From Bordetella genomosp. 9 (GTDB lineage: Bacteria > Pseudomonadota > Gammaproteobacteria > Burkholderiales > Burkholderiaceae_B), in contig NZ_NEVJ01000003.1 of assembly GCF_002261425.1 (NCBI RefSeq), forward strand, positions 1,736,001 through 1,800,000: a DNA stretch of 64,000 nt, in the 5' to 3' direction. A program made the position numbers and the translations under genes. This document shows positions 9,446 through 18,524 of the stretch, piece after piece. Below the pieces are notes generated by a model. The model worked only from the letters and a program-made list of their open reading frames with translations. It searched no databases and was not told the DNA's origin. Position 1 is the first letter of the stretch. Each line of letters opens with the position of its first letter.

Positions 9446-10923
9446 ACGCGAACGGCGCGGCGAAGGCGGACCAGGGGACGGCCCAGGATACGGGCAACGG
9501 CCTGGATGGGACACCACGGGCGGCCGGCGCGGCGCTCATCCCTTCGCTGGACCGCCTGCTGAACGCGGCGTGCATGCAGCCCCTGCTGCAAGGGCATGGC
9601 CATACCCAGGTGGTCGCCGCCTTGCGCACGCATCTCGATACGCTGCGGCAGGCCGCGCGGGCGGGGGAGCTGACGGCGGCCTCGGTGACGCCGGAAGCCA
9701 TCTCCGGCCAGGTGGGCGCCGCGCTGGAGAAAGCCGCGCAACCCCGGCTGCGCGCGGTCTTCAACCTGACCGGAACGGTGCTGCACACCAACCTCGGCCG
9801 CGCGCTGCTGCCGGACGAAGCGGTGGCGGCGGTGGTACGCGCATTGACCACGCCCGCCAACCTGGAATACGACCTGGAGACCGGCGGCCGCGGCGACCGT
9901 GACGATCTGGTCGAAGGCCTGCTGCGCGAACTGACGGGCGCGGAAGCCGCGACCGTGGTGAACAACAACGCCGCCGCGGTCCTGCTGATGCTGAACTCCC
10001 TGGCCGACCGCCGCGAGGTCATCGTGTCGCGCGGCGAACTGGTGGAAATAGGCGGCGCCTTCCGCATTCCGGACGTGATGAAGCGCGCGGGCGCCAGGCT
10101 GGTGGAAATCGGCACCACCAATCGCACCCATCCCGTCGACTACCAGAGCGCCATCGGGCCGCGCACGGCCATGCTGATGAAGGTGCATTGCAGCAACTAC
10201 GCCGTCACCGGATTCACCCGCAGCGTCGACGTCGCCCAGGCCGCCCGGATCGCGCACCAGGCCGGCCTGCCCATGACCGTGGACCTGGGCAGCGGCACGC
10301 TGCTGGACCTGTCGCGCTGGGGCCTCCCGCGCGAGGACACCGTGCGCGAGACCCTCGCCGCCGGCGCGGACCTGGTCACGTTCAGCGGCGACAAGTTGCT
10401 GGGCGGTCCGCAGGCCGGGCTGATCGTCGGCCGCGCCGAGCTGATACGCAAGATCAAGAAGAATCCGCTCAAGCGCGCGTTGCGCGTGGGCAAGCTGACA
10501 CTGGCCGCGCTGGAGCCGGTATTGGCGTTGTACCGTGCACCGGAAATCCTGGCCGACAGGCTGACGACGCTGCGCCTGCTGACGCGGCCGCCCGCGCAGA
10601 TGCGGGAACAGGCCGAACGCATGCTGCCCGCGCTGCAGCGCGCGCTGGGCGAGCGCTATGCCGCCGAAGCGGCGCCCATGACCAGCCAGATCGGCAGCGG
10701 CGCCTTGCCGGTGGATCAACTGCCCAGCTACGGATATGCCATCCGCCATGCGGGCAAGGGACGCGCCGGCCGGGCGCTGGACGCGCTCCAGGCGGCACTG
10801 CGCGGCCTGCCCCGTCCGGTCATCGGCCGCATCGGCGACAACGCCTTGTGGCTGGACCTGCGCTGCCTGGAAGCGCGCGACGAAGCCGCCTTTCTCGCGC
10901 AGCTGGAAGATCCGCTGGCATGA
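9442..10923 (+). CDS. selA: L-seryl-tRNA(Sec) selenium transferase
   Basis: SelA is a PLP enzyme that converts seryl-tRNA(Sec) to selenocysteyl-tRNA(Sec) using selenophosphate. The 493-residue product has the family signatures: an N-terminal tRNA-binding region, the fold-type I core starting near [18 protein letters not shown], and the PLP-lysine segment [13 protein letters not shown] near residue 320. It is about 30 residues longer than E. coli SelA (463) owing to a Gly/Ala-rich N-terminal extension. A start inside the open frame, near [11 protein letters not shown], would remove it. ATG 9442 overlaps the fdhE stop (ATGA), and the stop overlaps the selB start in the same way. Confidence 0.96.
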   Translation: MNANGAAKADQGTAQDTGNGLDGTPRAAGAALIPSLDRLLNAACMQPLLQGHGHTQVVAALRTHLDTLRQAARAGELTAASVTPEAISGQVGAALEKAAQPRLRAVFNLTGTVLHTNLGRALLPDEAVAAVVRALTTPANLEYDLETGGRGDRDDLVEGLLRELTGAEAATVVNNNAAAVLLMLNSLADRREVIVSRGELVEIGGAFRIPDVMKRAGARLVEIGTTNRTHPVDYQSAIGPRTAMLMKVHCSNYAVTGFTRSVDVAQAARIAHQAGLPMTVDLGSGTLLDLSRWGLPREDTVRETLAAGADLVTFSGDKLLGGPQAGLIVGRAELIRKIKKNPLKRALRVGKLTLAALEPVLALYRAPEILADRLTTLRLLTRPPAQMREQAERMLPALQRALGERYAAEAAPMTSQIGSGALPVDQLPSYGYAIRHAGKGRAGRALDALQAALRGLPRPVIGRIGDNALWLDLRCLEARDEAAFLAQLEDPLA

Positions 10924-12899
10924 TCGTCGGTACCGCCGGCCATATCGACCATGGCAAGACCACCCTGGTGCGCGCGCTGACGGGCGTGGACACGGATCGC
11001 CTGAAGGAAGAAAAGGCGCGCGGCATCTCGATCGAACTCGGCTATGCGTACACGCCGCTGCCCGATGGCGACGTGCTGGGCTATATCGACGTGCCCGGCC
11101 ACGAGAAGCTGGTGCACACCATGGCGGCGGGCGCGGGCGGCATCGACTTCGGATTGCTGGTCATCGCCGCCGACGACGGCATCATGCCGCAGACGCGCGA
11201 ACACCTGGCCATCCTGCAATTGCTGGGCGTTTCGCAGGGCGCGATCGCCATCACCAAGGTGGACCGGGTGGACGCCGACCGGCTCGACACGGTGCGGCGG
11301 GACGTGCTGGGCCTGGCGGCGGGAACGTTCCTGGCGGAGGCCCGCGTGTTCATGGTCAACGCCAGCAGCCTCGCGGACCTGGGCACGCGCGCCTTGCGGG
11401 CGCATATCGAGCAGGCCGCGGCAGCCCTGCCCGCGCGGCGGGCCGGCGGCCTGTTCCGCCTGGCGGTGGACCGCGTCTTCACCCTGTCCGGCCAGGGGAC
11501 GGTCGTGACCGGCACCGTGCACTCGGGGCGCGTACAGGCCGGCGCCGATGACGGCGCCACGTCGATGCTGATGCCGGCGGGCACGCCTGTGCGGATACGG
11601 AGCATCCACGCGCAGAACCGGCCGAGCCCCAGCGGACACGCTGGCCAGCGTTGCGCGCTGAATCTGGCCGGCATCGACAAATCCGCCATCGCGCGCGGCG
11701 ACTGGATCGCCGACGCCAGGTGTTTCGTGCCCTCGCGGCACGTCGACGTCGAGCTGCGCATGCTCGCCTCGGCCGACGCGGCGGCGACGACATGGCTGCC
11801 CGTGCATGTCCACCTGGGCGCGGCGCACCATATGGCGCACGTCGTGCCGCTGTCGGCGGACAGCGTCGCGCCGGGGGCCATGGCGCGCGCCCAACTGGTG
11901 TTCGACCACCCGGTGTGCGCCATGCCCGGCGATCGCTACATCGTTCGCAACGCGCAGGCCGCGCAGACCCTGGGCGGCGGACGCGTGCTCGATCCCAATG
12001 CGCCCGACCGCCGGCGCCGCACGCCTCAGCGCATGGCCTGGCTGGATGCCGTGGCCGCCATGCTGGACGGCGGCGGCATGCATGCCTTGTTGACGCAGGC
12101 GGCGGCGGGCCTGGACGAACACCAGCTGATGCGGCTGACCGGTCGCCCGGCCGAGGAGACGTCCATCCCGGACGATGCCCTGTGGGTCGCGGCGAATTCG
12201 ACCCACGGCGCGCGCACGCTGATCCTGCGCGCGCATTGGGACACGCTGCGCGCGACGGTGAGGACGGCGCTGGAAAGATTGCACATGGATACGCCGGACG
12301 AACCCGGCGCGGACGCGGGCAGGCTGCGGCGCATCGCCCTGCCCGCCTTGCCGGATGCGCCGTGGCAGGCCTTGATCGCCGACCTGCTGCAGGACGGCAC
12401 GATCGTGCGCAACGGACCATGGCTGCACCTGCCCGGCCATGCCGTGCAGTTCGACGACGAGGAGACCCGGCTCGCGCAGGCGCTGCTGCCCTTGCTGCAC
12501 GCGGGCGCCTATGACCCGCCATGGGTGCGCGACCTGGCGCGCATGCGTAACGAAGCGGAAGACCGGGTCCGCAAGGTGCTGCGCAAGCTGCTGCGGCGCG
12601 GCGACGTGGCGCAGGTCGTACCGGACCTGTTCTATCACCGTGACAGGATGCAGGAGCTGGCCGAACTGTTCGCGCGACTGGCGCGGGATGGCGCGCCGGA
12701 TGACACGCGGACGGCGCCCATGGGCATCAATGCCGCGCATTTCCGCGACGCCACCGGGCTCGGGCGCAAGCGCGCCATACAGATACTGGAATATTTCGAT
12801 CGCGTCGGCTACACGCGCCGCCTGCGCGATCTGCATCTGCTGCGCACCGACGGCGGCGCGACCGGTCTCGATGGTCGCGCCGCATCTCGTACAATCTAG
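10920..12899 (+). CDS. selB: Selenocysteine-specific elongation factor SelB
   Basis: SelB is a GTPase that delivers Sec-tRNA to the ribosome while bound to the SECIS hairpin. The 659-residue protein begins directly with the G1 motif ([16 protein letters not shown]). It continues with [12 protein letters not shown] (G3) and TKVD (G4), then EF-Tu-like beta-barrel domains, and ends with winged-helix repeats (from about residue 400) that bind SECIS RNA. It is somewhat longer than E. coli SelB (614). The frame is open back to 10188, but ATG 10920 gives the correct N-terminus and overlaps the selA stop as ATGA. tRNA-Sec follows 7 bases after the stop. Confidence 0.96.
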   Translation: MIVGTAGHIDHGKTTLVRALTGVDTDRLKEEKARGISIELGYAYTPLPDGDVLGYIDVPGHEKLVHTMAAGAGGIDFGLLVIAADDGIMPQTREHLAILQLLGVSQGAIAITKVDRVDADRLDTVRRDVLGLAAGTFLAEARVFMVNASSLADLGTRALRAHIEQAAAALPARRAGGLFRLAVDRVFTLSGQGTVVTGTVHSGRVQAGADDGATSMLMPAGTPVRIRSIHAQNRPSPSGHAGQRCALNLAGIDKSAIARGDWIADARCFVPSRHVDVELRMLASADAAATTWLPVHVHLGAAHHMAHVVPLSADSVAPGAMARAQLVFDHPVCAMPGDRYIVRNAQAAQTLGGGRVLDPNAPDRRRRTPQRMAWLDAVAAMLDGGGMHALLTQAAAGLDEHQLMRLTGRPAEETSIPDDALWVAANSTHGARTLILRAHWDTLRATVRTALERLHMDTPDEPGADAGRLRRIALPALPDAPWQALIADLLQDGTIVRNGPWLHLPGHAVQFDDEETRLAQALLPLLHAGAYDPPWVRDLARMRNEAEDRVRKVLRKLLRRGDVAQVVPDLFYHRDRMQELAELFARLARDGAPDDTRTAPMGINAAHFRDATGLGRKRAIQILEYFDRVGYTRRLRDLHLLRTDGGATGLDGRAASRTI

Positions 12900-12906
12900 C
12901 GCTTCC

Positions 12907-12999
12907 GGAAGGCATCCGTACCCGGTGGTGCGGCCGGGCTTCAAACCCGGTTGGGGACGTCAGACGTTCCCACGTAGGTTCGACTCCTGCTGCCTTCCG
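12907..12999 (+). tRNA. selC: tRNA-Sec (anticodon TCA)
   Basis: The sequence folds as a bacterial selenocysteine tRNA. It has an 8-bp acceptor GGAAGGCA (12907-12914) with TGCCTTCC (12991-12998), and a 6-bp D stem CCGTAC (12916-12921) with GTGCGG (12928-12933). The anticodon stem CCGGG/CCCGG has TCA at 12941-12943. A long variable arm GGGGACGT/ACGTTCCC spans 12953-12972, and the T stem GTAGG/CCTGC flanks TTCGACT. The discriminator is G (12999), followed by CCC, so the terminal CCA is not encoded. The 8-bp acceptor plus 5-bp T stem and the extended D stem are diagnostic. It lies 7 bases after selB and may be cut from the operon transcript. Confidence 0.97.
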
Positions 13000-13020
13000 C
13001 CCGGTCTCCCAGGCATCCCG

Positions 13021-13917
13021 TCAGGCAGGATTGAAACCGTACAGCCGCGCCGGGTTGTCCACCAGCACGCGCTTGCGCGTGGCTTCATCCGGCATCCAGT
13101 CCCCCAGCAGGTTCAGCAGGATGCCGTCGTCGGGCACATGGGCCGGCTCGTAGTAGTTGATGTGCGGCCAGTCGGTGCCCCAGACCACGCGTTCGCTGTT
13201 TGCCTTCAGCAGGGAGGTCGCGAACGGCGCGATGTCGGGAAATGGCGAACCCACCGCGGTATTGCGGTCGGCGCCCGATATCTTCGTCCACGCCTTGCCT
13301 TCGGCGAGCAGCTTGCATAGGAACTGGAAGCCCGGGTCATCGACGCTGCGCGCCGCGTTCATGCGGCCCTGGTGATCGACGACCAGATCCACCCCCGACG
13401 CCAGCAGCGTCGGCGCCATTTCCGGCAGGTCCGGCGCATGTATCCATATCTGCGCGTGCATGCCGCGCGCCTTCAGGCGCGGGGCCAACGCGGTGAAGTC
13501 GTCGATGCCGACGCCGTTGCGGTACACCGCCTTGCCGTCATGCTTGTACAGGTTGAAGCGCGCGCCGCGCACGCCTTGCCGCGCCAGCGCATCCAGATCC
13601 TTTTCCGGGATGTCACCACGCAGCACGCCCACCGCGCGCAGGCGGTCGGGATACTCGCTCAATGCCTGCAGCACGTTGCGGTTGTCGTCGCCCTGCGCGC
13701 TGGCCGTCACCAGCACGCCACGGGTCAGGCCCAGCCGATCGAGATGCGCGATGAAACGCTCGGCGCCGTTTTCCGGCGGCGTGTAGCTGCGATCCTCGCT
13801 GAGCGGGAATTGCGCGTAGGGACCGAAGACGTGCGCATGCGAATCGCAGGCGCCGGCCGGCACCTTGAAGCGCACCGGCGTGATCTCGGGATGAGGCGGA
13901 AGACAGGGCTTGGTCAT
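13021..13917 (-). CDS. Amidohydrolase-2 family metal-dependent hydrolase
   Basis: This 298-residue TIM-barrel hydrolase resembles 2-pyrone-4,6-dicarboxylate hydrolases and related lactonases. The family residues are visible: the first-strand motif DSHAHVFG (residues 23-30), a histidine in VVDHQG on the barrel, and the late catalytic aspartate in VWGTDWPH. Members act on cyclic esters or decarboxylate aromatic acids in the cytoplasm; the substrate here is unknown. It is the last gene of a three-gene set with a Bug-type binding protein (gap 13 bases) and a class II aldolase, which suggests catabolism of a small carboxylic acid. Its 3' end converges on tRNA-Sec. Confidence 0.88.
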   Translation of the reverse strand: MTKPCLPPHPEITPVRFKVPAGACDSHAHVFGPYAQFPLSEDRSYTPPENGAERFIAHLDRLGLTRGVLVTASAQGDDNRNVLQALSEYPDRLRAVGVLRGDIPEKDLDALARQGVRGARFNLYKHDGKAVYRNGVGIDDFTALAPRLKARGMHAQIWIHAPDLPEMAPTLLASGVDLVVDHQGRMNAARSVDDPGFQFLCKLLAEGKAWTKISGADRNTAVGSPFPDIAPFATSLLKANSERVVWGTDWPHINYYEPAHVPDDGILLNLLGDWMPDEATRKRVLVDNPARLYGFNPA

Positions 13918-13930
13918 GATCGCTCCTCCA

Positions 13931-14929
13931 TCAACGCGCGTTCTCGGGCTTCAACACGCCGGAAGTCAGCAGCGGCTGCAGCTTGGCTTCTTCCTTGGCG
14001 AAAATCTGCGCGGACTGATCGATGGTGGACGGCACCACTTCCGAGCCGATGTTGGCCAGTTGCTTCTGCACTTCCGGGTCGGCGACGGCCTTGGCCAGCG
14101 CGTCGTTCAGTACCTGGCGGACTTCCTTGGGCGTGCCCTTGGGCGTCATCAAGGCCGAATAGGTCACCATCTCGAAATCGGGCTTGCCCAGCTCGGCCAC
14201 GGTCGGCACGTTCGGCAGCGAAGGCACCCGCTTGGCCGAGGTCACGGCCAAGGCGGTCAGCGAGCCGTTCTGGATCTGCGGCTGCGAACTGGTCAGCTGA
14301 TCCACCATGCCATCGACCTGGTTGCCCAGCATGTCCGCCAGCGCGGGCGCCGAGCCCTTGTACGGGATGGGATTGATCTTGATGCCGAAGTCCTGCTCCA
14401 GCAGCAGTTCGGCGATGTGATTCGTCGTACCCGTACCCGAATGGGCAATGGCGAGCTCGCCCGGATGCGCCTTCGCATACGCGATGAAGCCCTGGAAATC
14501 CTTGATGCCCTGCTTGTTCTTGGCGTTCACTTCCAGGACCGAAGGCACCACGGCCAGCATGCCGATGGGATCGAAGTCGCCCAGCTTGACCTTGGTGCCC
14601 GGCACCAGCGTCGGGTTGACGACCAGCGGCACGATGGTGGTGGACAGGACCGTATAGCCGTCCGGCGCCGAACGGGCGACGTTGCCGGCGCCGATGGAGC
14701 CGCCGGCCCCACCCAGGTTTTCCACCACGATCGATTGCTTCAGGTAGCGCGCCATCGCCGTGGTGATGGCGCGCGTGGTGATGTCCAGATTGCCGCCGGG
14801 CGGATACGGAACGATCAGCCGTATCGGCTTGTCGGGATAGCCCTCGGCCGCGGCGAGCCCCGCATGCGCGCCCAGGCTCAAGGCAATAACCATCCCCAGC
14901 GCTTTCACAGCGCCTTTGAACTGCTTCAT
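13931..14929 (-). CDS. Bug-type periplasmic solute-binding protein (TctC family)
   Basis: This 332-residue exported protein binds a carboxylate solute for a tripartite tricarboxylate transporter. It has a clear Sec signal (MKQFKGAVKALGMVIALSLG ending near GLAAAEG) and the family opening YPDKPIRLIVPYPPGGNLD, followed by VVENLGGAGG and HSGTGTTNH-type ligand loops. No TctA or TctB membrane gene is present, which is usual for the expanded Bug family of Bordetella. It must use a distant permease or act as a sensor. It lies between the aldolase and the amidohydrolase genes. Confidence 0.93.
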   Translation of the reverse strand: MKQFKGAVKALGMVIALSLGAHAGLAAAEGYPDKPIRLIVPYPPGGNLDITTRAITTAMARYLKQSIVVENLGGAGGSIGAGNVARSAPDGYTVLSTTIVPLVVNPTLVPGTKVKLGDFDPIGMLAVVPSVLEVNAKNKQGIKDFQGFIAYAKAHPGELAIAHSGTGTTNHIAELLLEQDFGIKINPIPYKGSAPALADMLGNQVDGMVDQLTSSQPQIQNGSLTALAVTSAKRVPSLPNVPTVAELGKPDFEMVTYSALMTPKGTPKEVRQVLNDALAKAVADPEVQKQLANIGSEVVPSTIDQSAQIFAKEEAKLQPLLTSGVLKPENAR

Positions 14930-14962
14930 TGAAGTCTCCGTACTTTCTTGATGGAAAAATGC

Positions 14963-15751
14963 TTATGTGCGGTACGACGGATCCAGGCGGTCCGCCAGGC
15001 GCAGCAGCGCGGGCCATTCCATCTGGCCGTAGGGACGCCGCGTACCCGGCTGGTACTGGTTCCAGGTAGCCTGGATCACTTCCTTGGATACCGGGTTCAG
15101 CGGTGCGTTGCAGGCCATGGCGGCCAATTGCGCGCGGCAGGACACTTCCAGGCGATGCATCCAGTTGAAGGCTTCGCCGATGCTGCGGCCGACCGTCAGC
15201 AGGCCATGGTTGCGCAGGATCAGGGCTTCGTTCTGGCCGAGGTCGCGGCACAGCGATTCCTGCTCGCTCAGGTCCAGCACCACGCCTTCGTAGTCGTGAT
15301 AGCCGATCTTCATGAAACGCATGGACGTCTGGTTCAGCGGCAGCAGTCCGCAGGCCAGCGACGACACGGCCATGCCGGCCCAGGTATGCGTATGGATCAC
15401 GCAATCCACTTCGGGGCGCTTTTCATGGATGGCGCTGTGGATGACGAAACCGGCCTTGTTCACGCCATAGGACAGATGCGGGCCGAAGTCCGGCTTGCTG
15501 AGGATGTTGCCGTGATGATCGATCTTCAGCAGGCTGGACGCCGTGATTTCTTCATAGAGCAGGCCGTAGGCATTGATCAGGAAGGCGCCGGTCTCGCCCG
15601 GCACGCGCAGGGAGATGTGGTTGGCGATCATGTCCGACATGCCGTAGTGCGCGACCAGGCGGTAACAGGCCGCCAGGTCGACGCGGGCTTCCCATTCGGC
15701 TTCGGAGCATTGCTCCTTCATCGAAGAAATCTTCAGTTCATGTTTCATCAT
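14963..15751 (-). CDS. Class II aldolase/adducin family protein
   Basis: This protein of about 262 residues has the fuculose-aldolase/adducin fold, a zinc-dependent enzyme class that cleaves or epimerises sugar phosphates or decarboxylates related acids. The zinc motif VIHTHTWAGMAVS and the later LRNHGLLTVG are present. The start is uncertain. The frame is open to 15823, but AGGAG lies directly before the codons ATGACCATGATG, which favours ATG 15751 or 15748. It is the first gene of the - strand set and is divergent from the IclR gene, so the IclR palindrome between them could control it. The substrate is unknown. Confidence 0.9.
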   Translation of the reverse strand: MMKHELKISSMKEQCSEAEWEARVDLAACYRLVAHYGMSDMIANHISLRVPGETGAFLINAYGLLYEEITASSLLKIDHHGNILSKPDFGPHLSYGVNKAGFVIHSAIHEKRPEVDCVIHTHTWAGMAVSSLACGLLPLNQTSMRFMKIGYHDYEGVVLDLSEQESLCRDLGQNEALILRNHGLLTVGRSIGEAFNWMHRLEVSCRAQLAAMACNAPLNPVSKEVIQATWNQYQPGTRRPYGQMEWPALLRLADRLDPSYRT

Positions 15752-16010
15752 GGTCATCTCCTGACAGCCAATCCCGTTGGCGCGGCCGGCGCGTGAGCAT
15801 TGAACGCAAACGCGCGGCGGCATGCCCGTCCACCCGGACGGGCGTGCGCCAGGATGACGATGTTACGAGCCTCGGGGCATTTGGGGTTGCCTATTTGAGA
15901 ATGCGGCGTTTCCACGCCTTCGATGGTGCAGTGCAATGCCCCCGGGAAAGTCCGTAGGCGCGCCGGGCGGCCATCGCACTAGAATTACCCGATTCCATAC
16001 AACGACATCC

Positions 16011-16029
16011 GGTTCCATATTTTGGAACC
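16011..16029. promoter_or_regulatory. Perfect palindrome, likely IclR-family operator
   Basis: GGTTCCA (16011-16017) and TGGAACC (16023-16029) are perfect 7-bp inverted arms around TATTT. The centre lies 21 bases before the iclR start codon, in the interval between the divergent aldolase and iclR genes. A related half-site GATTCCATA lies at 15991-15999, 20 bp upstream. IclR-family proteins bind short palindromes of this type and often autoregulate, so control of both divergent units is inferred. Confidence 0.6.
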
Positions 16030-16040
16030 AAGCGCTTCCC

Positions 16041-16859
16041 ATGAGTGTTCTCGATAACGCGGCCCGGGTGCTGCGGGTGCTGGCCCAACACGGCGGCGAA
16101 GTCAGCGTGACCGACGTCGTCGCGCACCTGGGCCTGCCCAAGAGTTCGTCGTCCCGGCTGTTGAAGCAGATGCTGGAAAGCGGCCTGCTGGAACGCGACG
16201 CGGCCACGCTGAAATACCGCCCCGCCCTGCTGCTGCTGGAAGTCGCCCATCAGGCGCGTGGCAGCACCCCGCTGATCCGGCGCCTGGAACAGGCGCTGGA
16301 AGCGCTGGTGGCCGAAACGGGACACACGGGATATATCTCGGTGCTGGACGAAAGCCGGCGCGACGTCGTGGTGCTGCGCGCATTCCACGGTTCGCATCCC
16401 TTGCGCGTGGTGACCCAGCCCGGTTATCGGCTGCCCGCCTATGCCAGCTCCACCGGACGGGCGCTGCTGGCCAGGCTGGACGGCGACACGGCGCGCCGGG
16501 CGCATCCCGCCACGTTCGCCCCCCGCGCGCGGGTGCTGCCGCACGCCCCGCCCGACGCGGCGGCGCTGGCCGCCCAGCTGGACGACGTGCGGGTCCGGGG
16601 CTGGGCCTGGGCGCTGGATGAAAGCCTGGCCGGCGTCGGCTCGGTCAGCGCCACCGTCAACGATCCGCAGAGCGGCGAAATCCTGGCCTTCTGCCTGAGC
16701 TTTCCGGCGTCGCTGAACCAGCCAGGCTTCATCGACGCCCTGGCCCATCGCCTGGTCGGCCATGTCGCGGCCATCGGCCGCGCCGCGGGCGATGCCTTCT
16801 GGCAAGCCATGGCGCCCGTCCCCGCCGGCACGGCGCCGGCGGACGCGGTCCACCACTGA
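16041..16859 (+). CDS. IclR-family transcriptional regulator
   Basis: This 272-residue regulator has an N-terminal winged helix (residues 1-65, with VSVTDVVAHLGLPKSSSSRLLKQML as the recognition region in two pieces) and the C-terminal GAF-like effector domain (GYISVLDESRRDVVVL, YRLPAYASSTGRALLA). The ATG at 16041 gives the normal family N-terminus; the longer open frame would run through the operator. It is followed after 21 bases by the OPT transporter gene and faces the aldolase gene, so it is probably the local regulator of one or both. Its ligand is unknown. Confidence 0.92.
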   Translation: MSVLDNAARVLRVLAQHGGEVSVTDVVAHLGLPKSSSSRLLKQMLESGLLERDAATLKYRPALLLLEVAHQARGSTPLIRRLEQALEALVAETGHTGYISVLDESRRDVVVLRAFHGSHPLRVVTQPGYRLPAYASSTGRALLARLDGDTARRAHPATFAPRARVLPHAPPDAAALAAQLDDVRVRGWAWALDESLAGVGSVSATVNDPQSGEILAFCLSFPASLNQPGFIDALAHRLVGHVAAIGRAAGDAFWQAMAPVPAGTAPADAVHH

Positions 16860-16880
16860 AAAAACACAAGGGGAATACAC

Positions 16881-18515
16881 ATGCGGCATACGGATTCTCA
16901 CCCGCGCGCGTTCAGCGGCGGCACCTTCATATTGCTGGCGCTGCTCAGCGTCTTCGGCGCCATCATCGGCATCCAGCTGCTGGTCTCGCTGGGCGTAACG
17001 CCCAATACGTCCATCATCGGCGCGCTGGTGGCGATGATCCTGGCGCGCATACCGCTGGCGCTGTTCGCCCGCTTCCGCTCGATACACGAACAGAACCTGG
17101 CGCAGAGCGCGATATCGTCGGCGACCTTCGGCGCGGCCAACAGCCTGCTGCTGCCCATCGCCATTCCCTACCTGTTCGGCCGCACGGACCTGGTGCTGCC
17201 GATGTTCGTCGGCGTGGCGGCGGCCATGCTGCTGGATGGCTATCTGCTGTACCGGCTGTTCGACAGCCGCATCTTCCCCGCCGCGGGCGCCTGGCCGCCG
17301 GGCGTGGCGGCGGCCGAGGCGATCAAGGCCGGCGACACCGGCGGGCGGCAGGCGCGGCTGCTCGGCGTCGGGATCGGGGTCGGTCTGGTCGGCGCCTGGC
17401 TGCACATTCCCATGTCGGCTTTCGGCACGGCCTTCCTGGGCAATATCTGGGCGCTGACGATGTTCGGCATCGGGCTGTTGATACGCGGCTATGCGAAGCC
17501 CATCATGGGATGGGACATCAATGCGCTGTATATCCCGCACGGCCTGATGATCGGGGCGGGCCTGGTCGCCTTGATACAGGTGATCGCGCAGATCCGCGCC
17601 CGCGGCGGCGACGACGCCGGCGCGTCCAAGCGGAGCGGCACGATGCCGACGGCGGCGACCGCCGAAGCGGCGCCCGCGTCCGGGCCTACGCGCACGATCG
17701 CGGACATGCGCCGCACCTTGCGGCTGGGCGCGATCGCCTACGTCGTGCTGGCCGCGCTGCTGGCGCTGGGCAGCGGCGTGTACACCGGCATGTCCGTGCC
17801 CATGCTGGTCGGCTTCGTCCTTTATGCCGCTTTCGCCGCCTTCGTGCACGAACTGCTGGTCGGCATCGCCGCCATGCACTCCGGCTGGTTCCCCGCGTTC
17901 GCGGTCGCGCTCATCACGCTGCTGGTCGGCATGCTGATCGGCTTTCCGCCGGTGGCGCTGGTGATCCTGTGCGGCTTCGCCGCGGCCACCGGCCCGGCGT
18001 TCGCCGACATGGGCTACGACCTGAAGGCAGGCTATCTGCTGCGCGGCAACGGCGCGGATCCCGCATTCGAACTGGACGGCCGGCGCCAGCAGCTGGCCGC
18101 CGGCATGCTGGCCTTCGTCATCAGCATGCCCATGGTGTATTTCACCTATCACAGCTATTTCGACCAGGGCCTGACGCCGCCCGTCGCGGCGGTCTATGTC
18201 GCCACCATCAAGGCGGGAGTCGCGCCCGGCGTGGCGATGCAGCTGCTGATATGGGCGATCCCGGGCGCCTTGATCCAGTGGCTGGGCGGCCCGCGCCGCC
18301 AGCTGGGCGTGCTGCTCTCCACCGGTCTGCTCATCGCCAATCCGCTCGCGGGCTGGGCGGTCCTGGCCGGCATCGCGCTGCGCGTGATCGCGCTGCGCCT
18401 GTGGGGCGACAAGGTGCGCAACAGCCTGGAAGTCTTCGCCGCGGGATCCATCGCCGGCGATGCGTTGTACAGCTTCTTCAATTCCCTGATCCAGTATCAG
18501 GCCAAGGGAAAATAA
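16881..18515 (+). CDS. OPT-family (oligopeptide transporter) membrane protein
   Basis: This 544-residue polytopic membrane protein has about 12-14 hydrophobic segments, beginning GTFILLALLSVFGAIIGIQL at residue 14. It shows OPT/YSL-like features: the PNTSIIGALVAMILARIP segment in the first half, a matching AAEAIKAGD loop, and a second half that repeats the layout. OPT proteins import oligopeptides, glutathione or metal chelates with protons. The family call rests on pattern recognition. RBS AAGGGG precedes the ATG. The operon partners (DUF1177, AroM, dipeptidase E) point to a peptide-like substrate. Confidence 0.75.
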   Translation: MRHTDSHPRAFSGGTFILLALLSVFGAIIGIQLLVSLGVTPNTSIIGALVAMILARIPLALFARFRSIHEQNLAQSAISSATFGAANSLLLPIAIPYLFGRTDLVLPMFVGVAAAMLLDGYLLYRLFDSRIFPAAGAWPPGVAAAEAIKAGDTGGRQARLLGVGIGVGLVGAWLHIPMSAFGTAFLGNIWALTMFGIGLLIRGYAKPIMGWDINALYIPHGLMIGAGLVALIQVIAQIRARGGDDAGASKRSGTMPTAATAEAAPASGPTRTIADMRRTLRLGAIAYVVLAALLALGSGVYTGMSVPMLVGFVLYAAFAAFVHELLVGIAAMHSGWFPAFAVALITLLVGMLIGFPPVALVILCGFAAATGPAFADMGYDLKAGYLLRGNGADPAFELDGRRQQLAAGMLAFVISMPMVYFTYHSYFDQGLTPPVAAVYVATIKAGVAPGVAMQLLIWAIPGALIQWLGGPRRQLGVLLSTGLLIANPLAGWAVLAGIALRVIALRLWGDKVRNSLEVFAAGSIAGDALYSFFNSLIQYQAKGK

Positions 18516-18524
18516 GGACCCGAT

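Noticed and set aside
16881..18515. Tripartite tricarboxylate transporter membrane subunit that would partner the Bug receptor
   Set aside because: Helix layout and motifs fit OPT proteins better than TctA, and the gene is in a different transcription unit.
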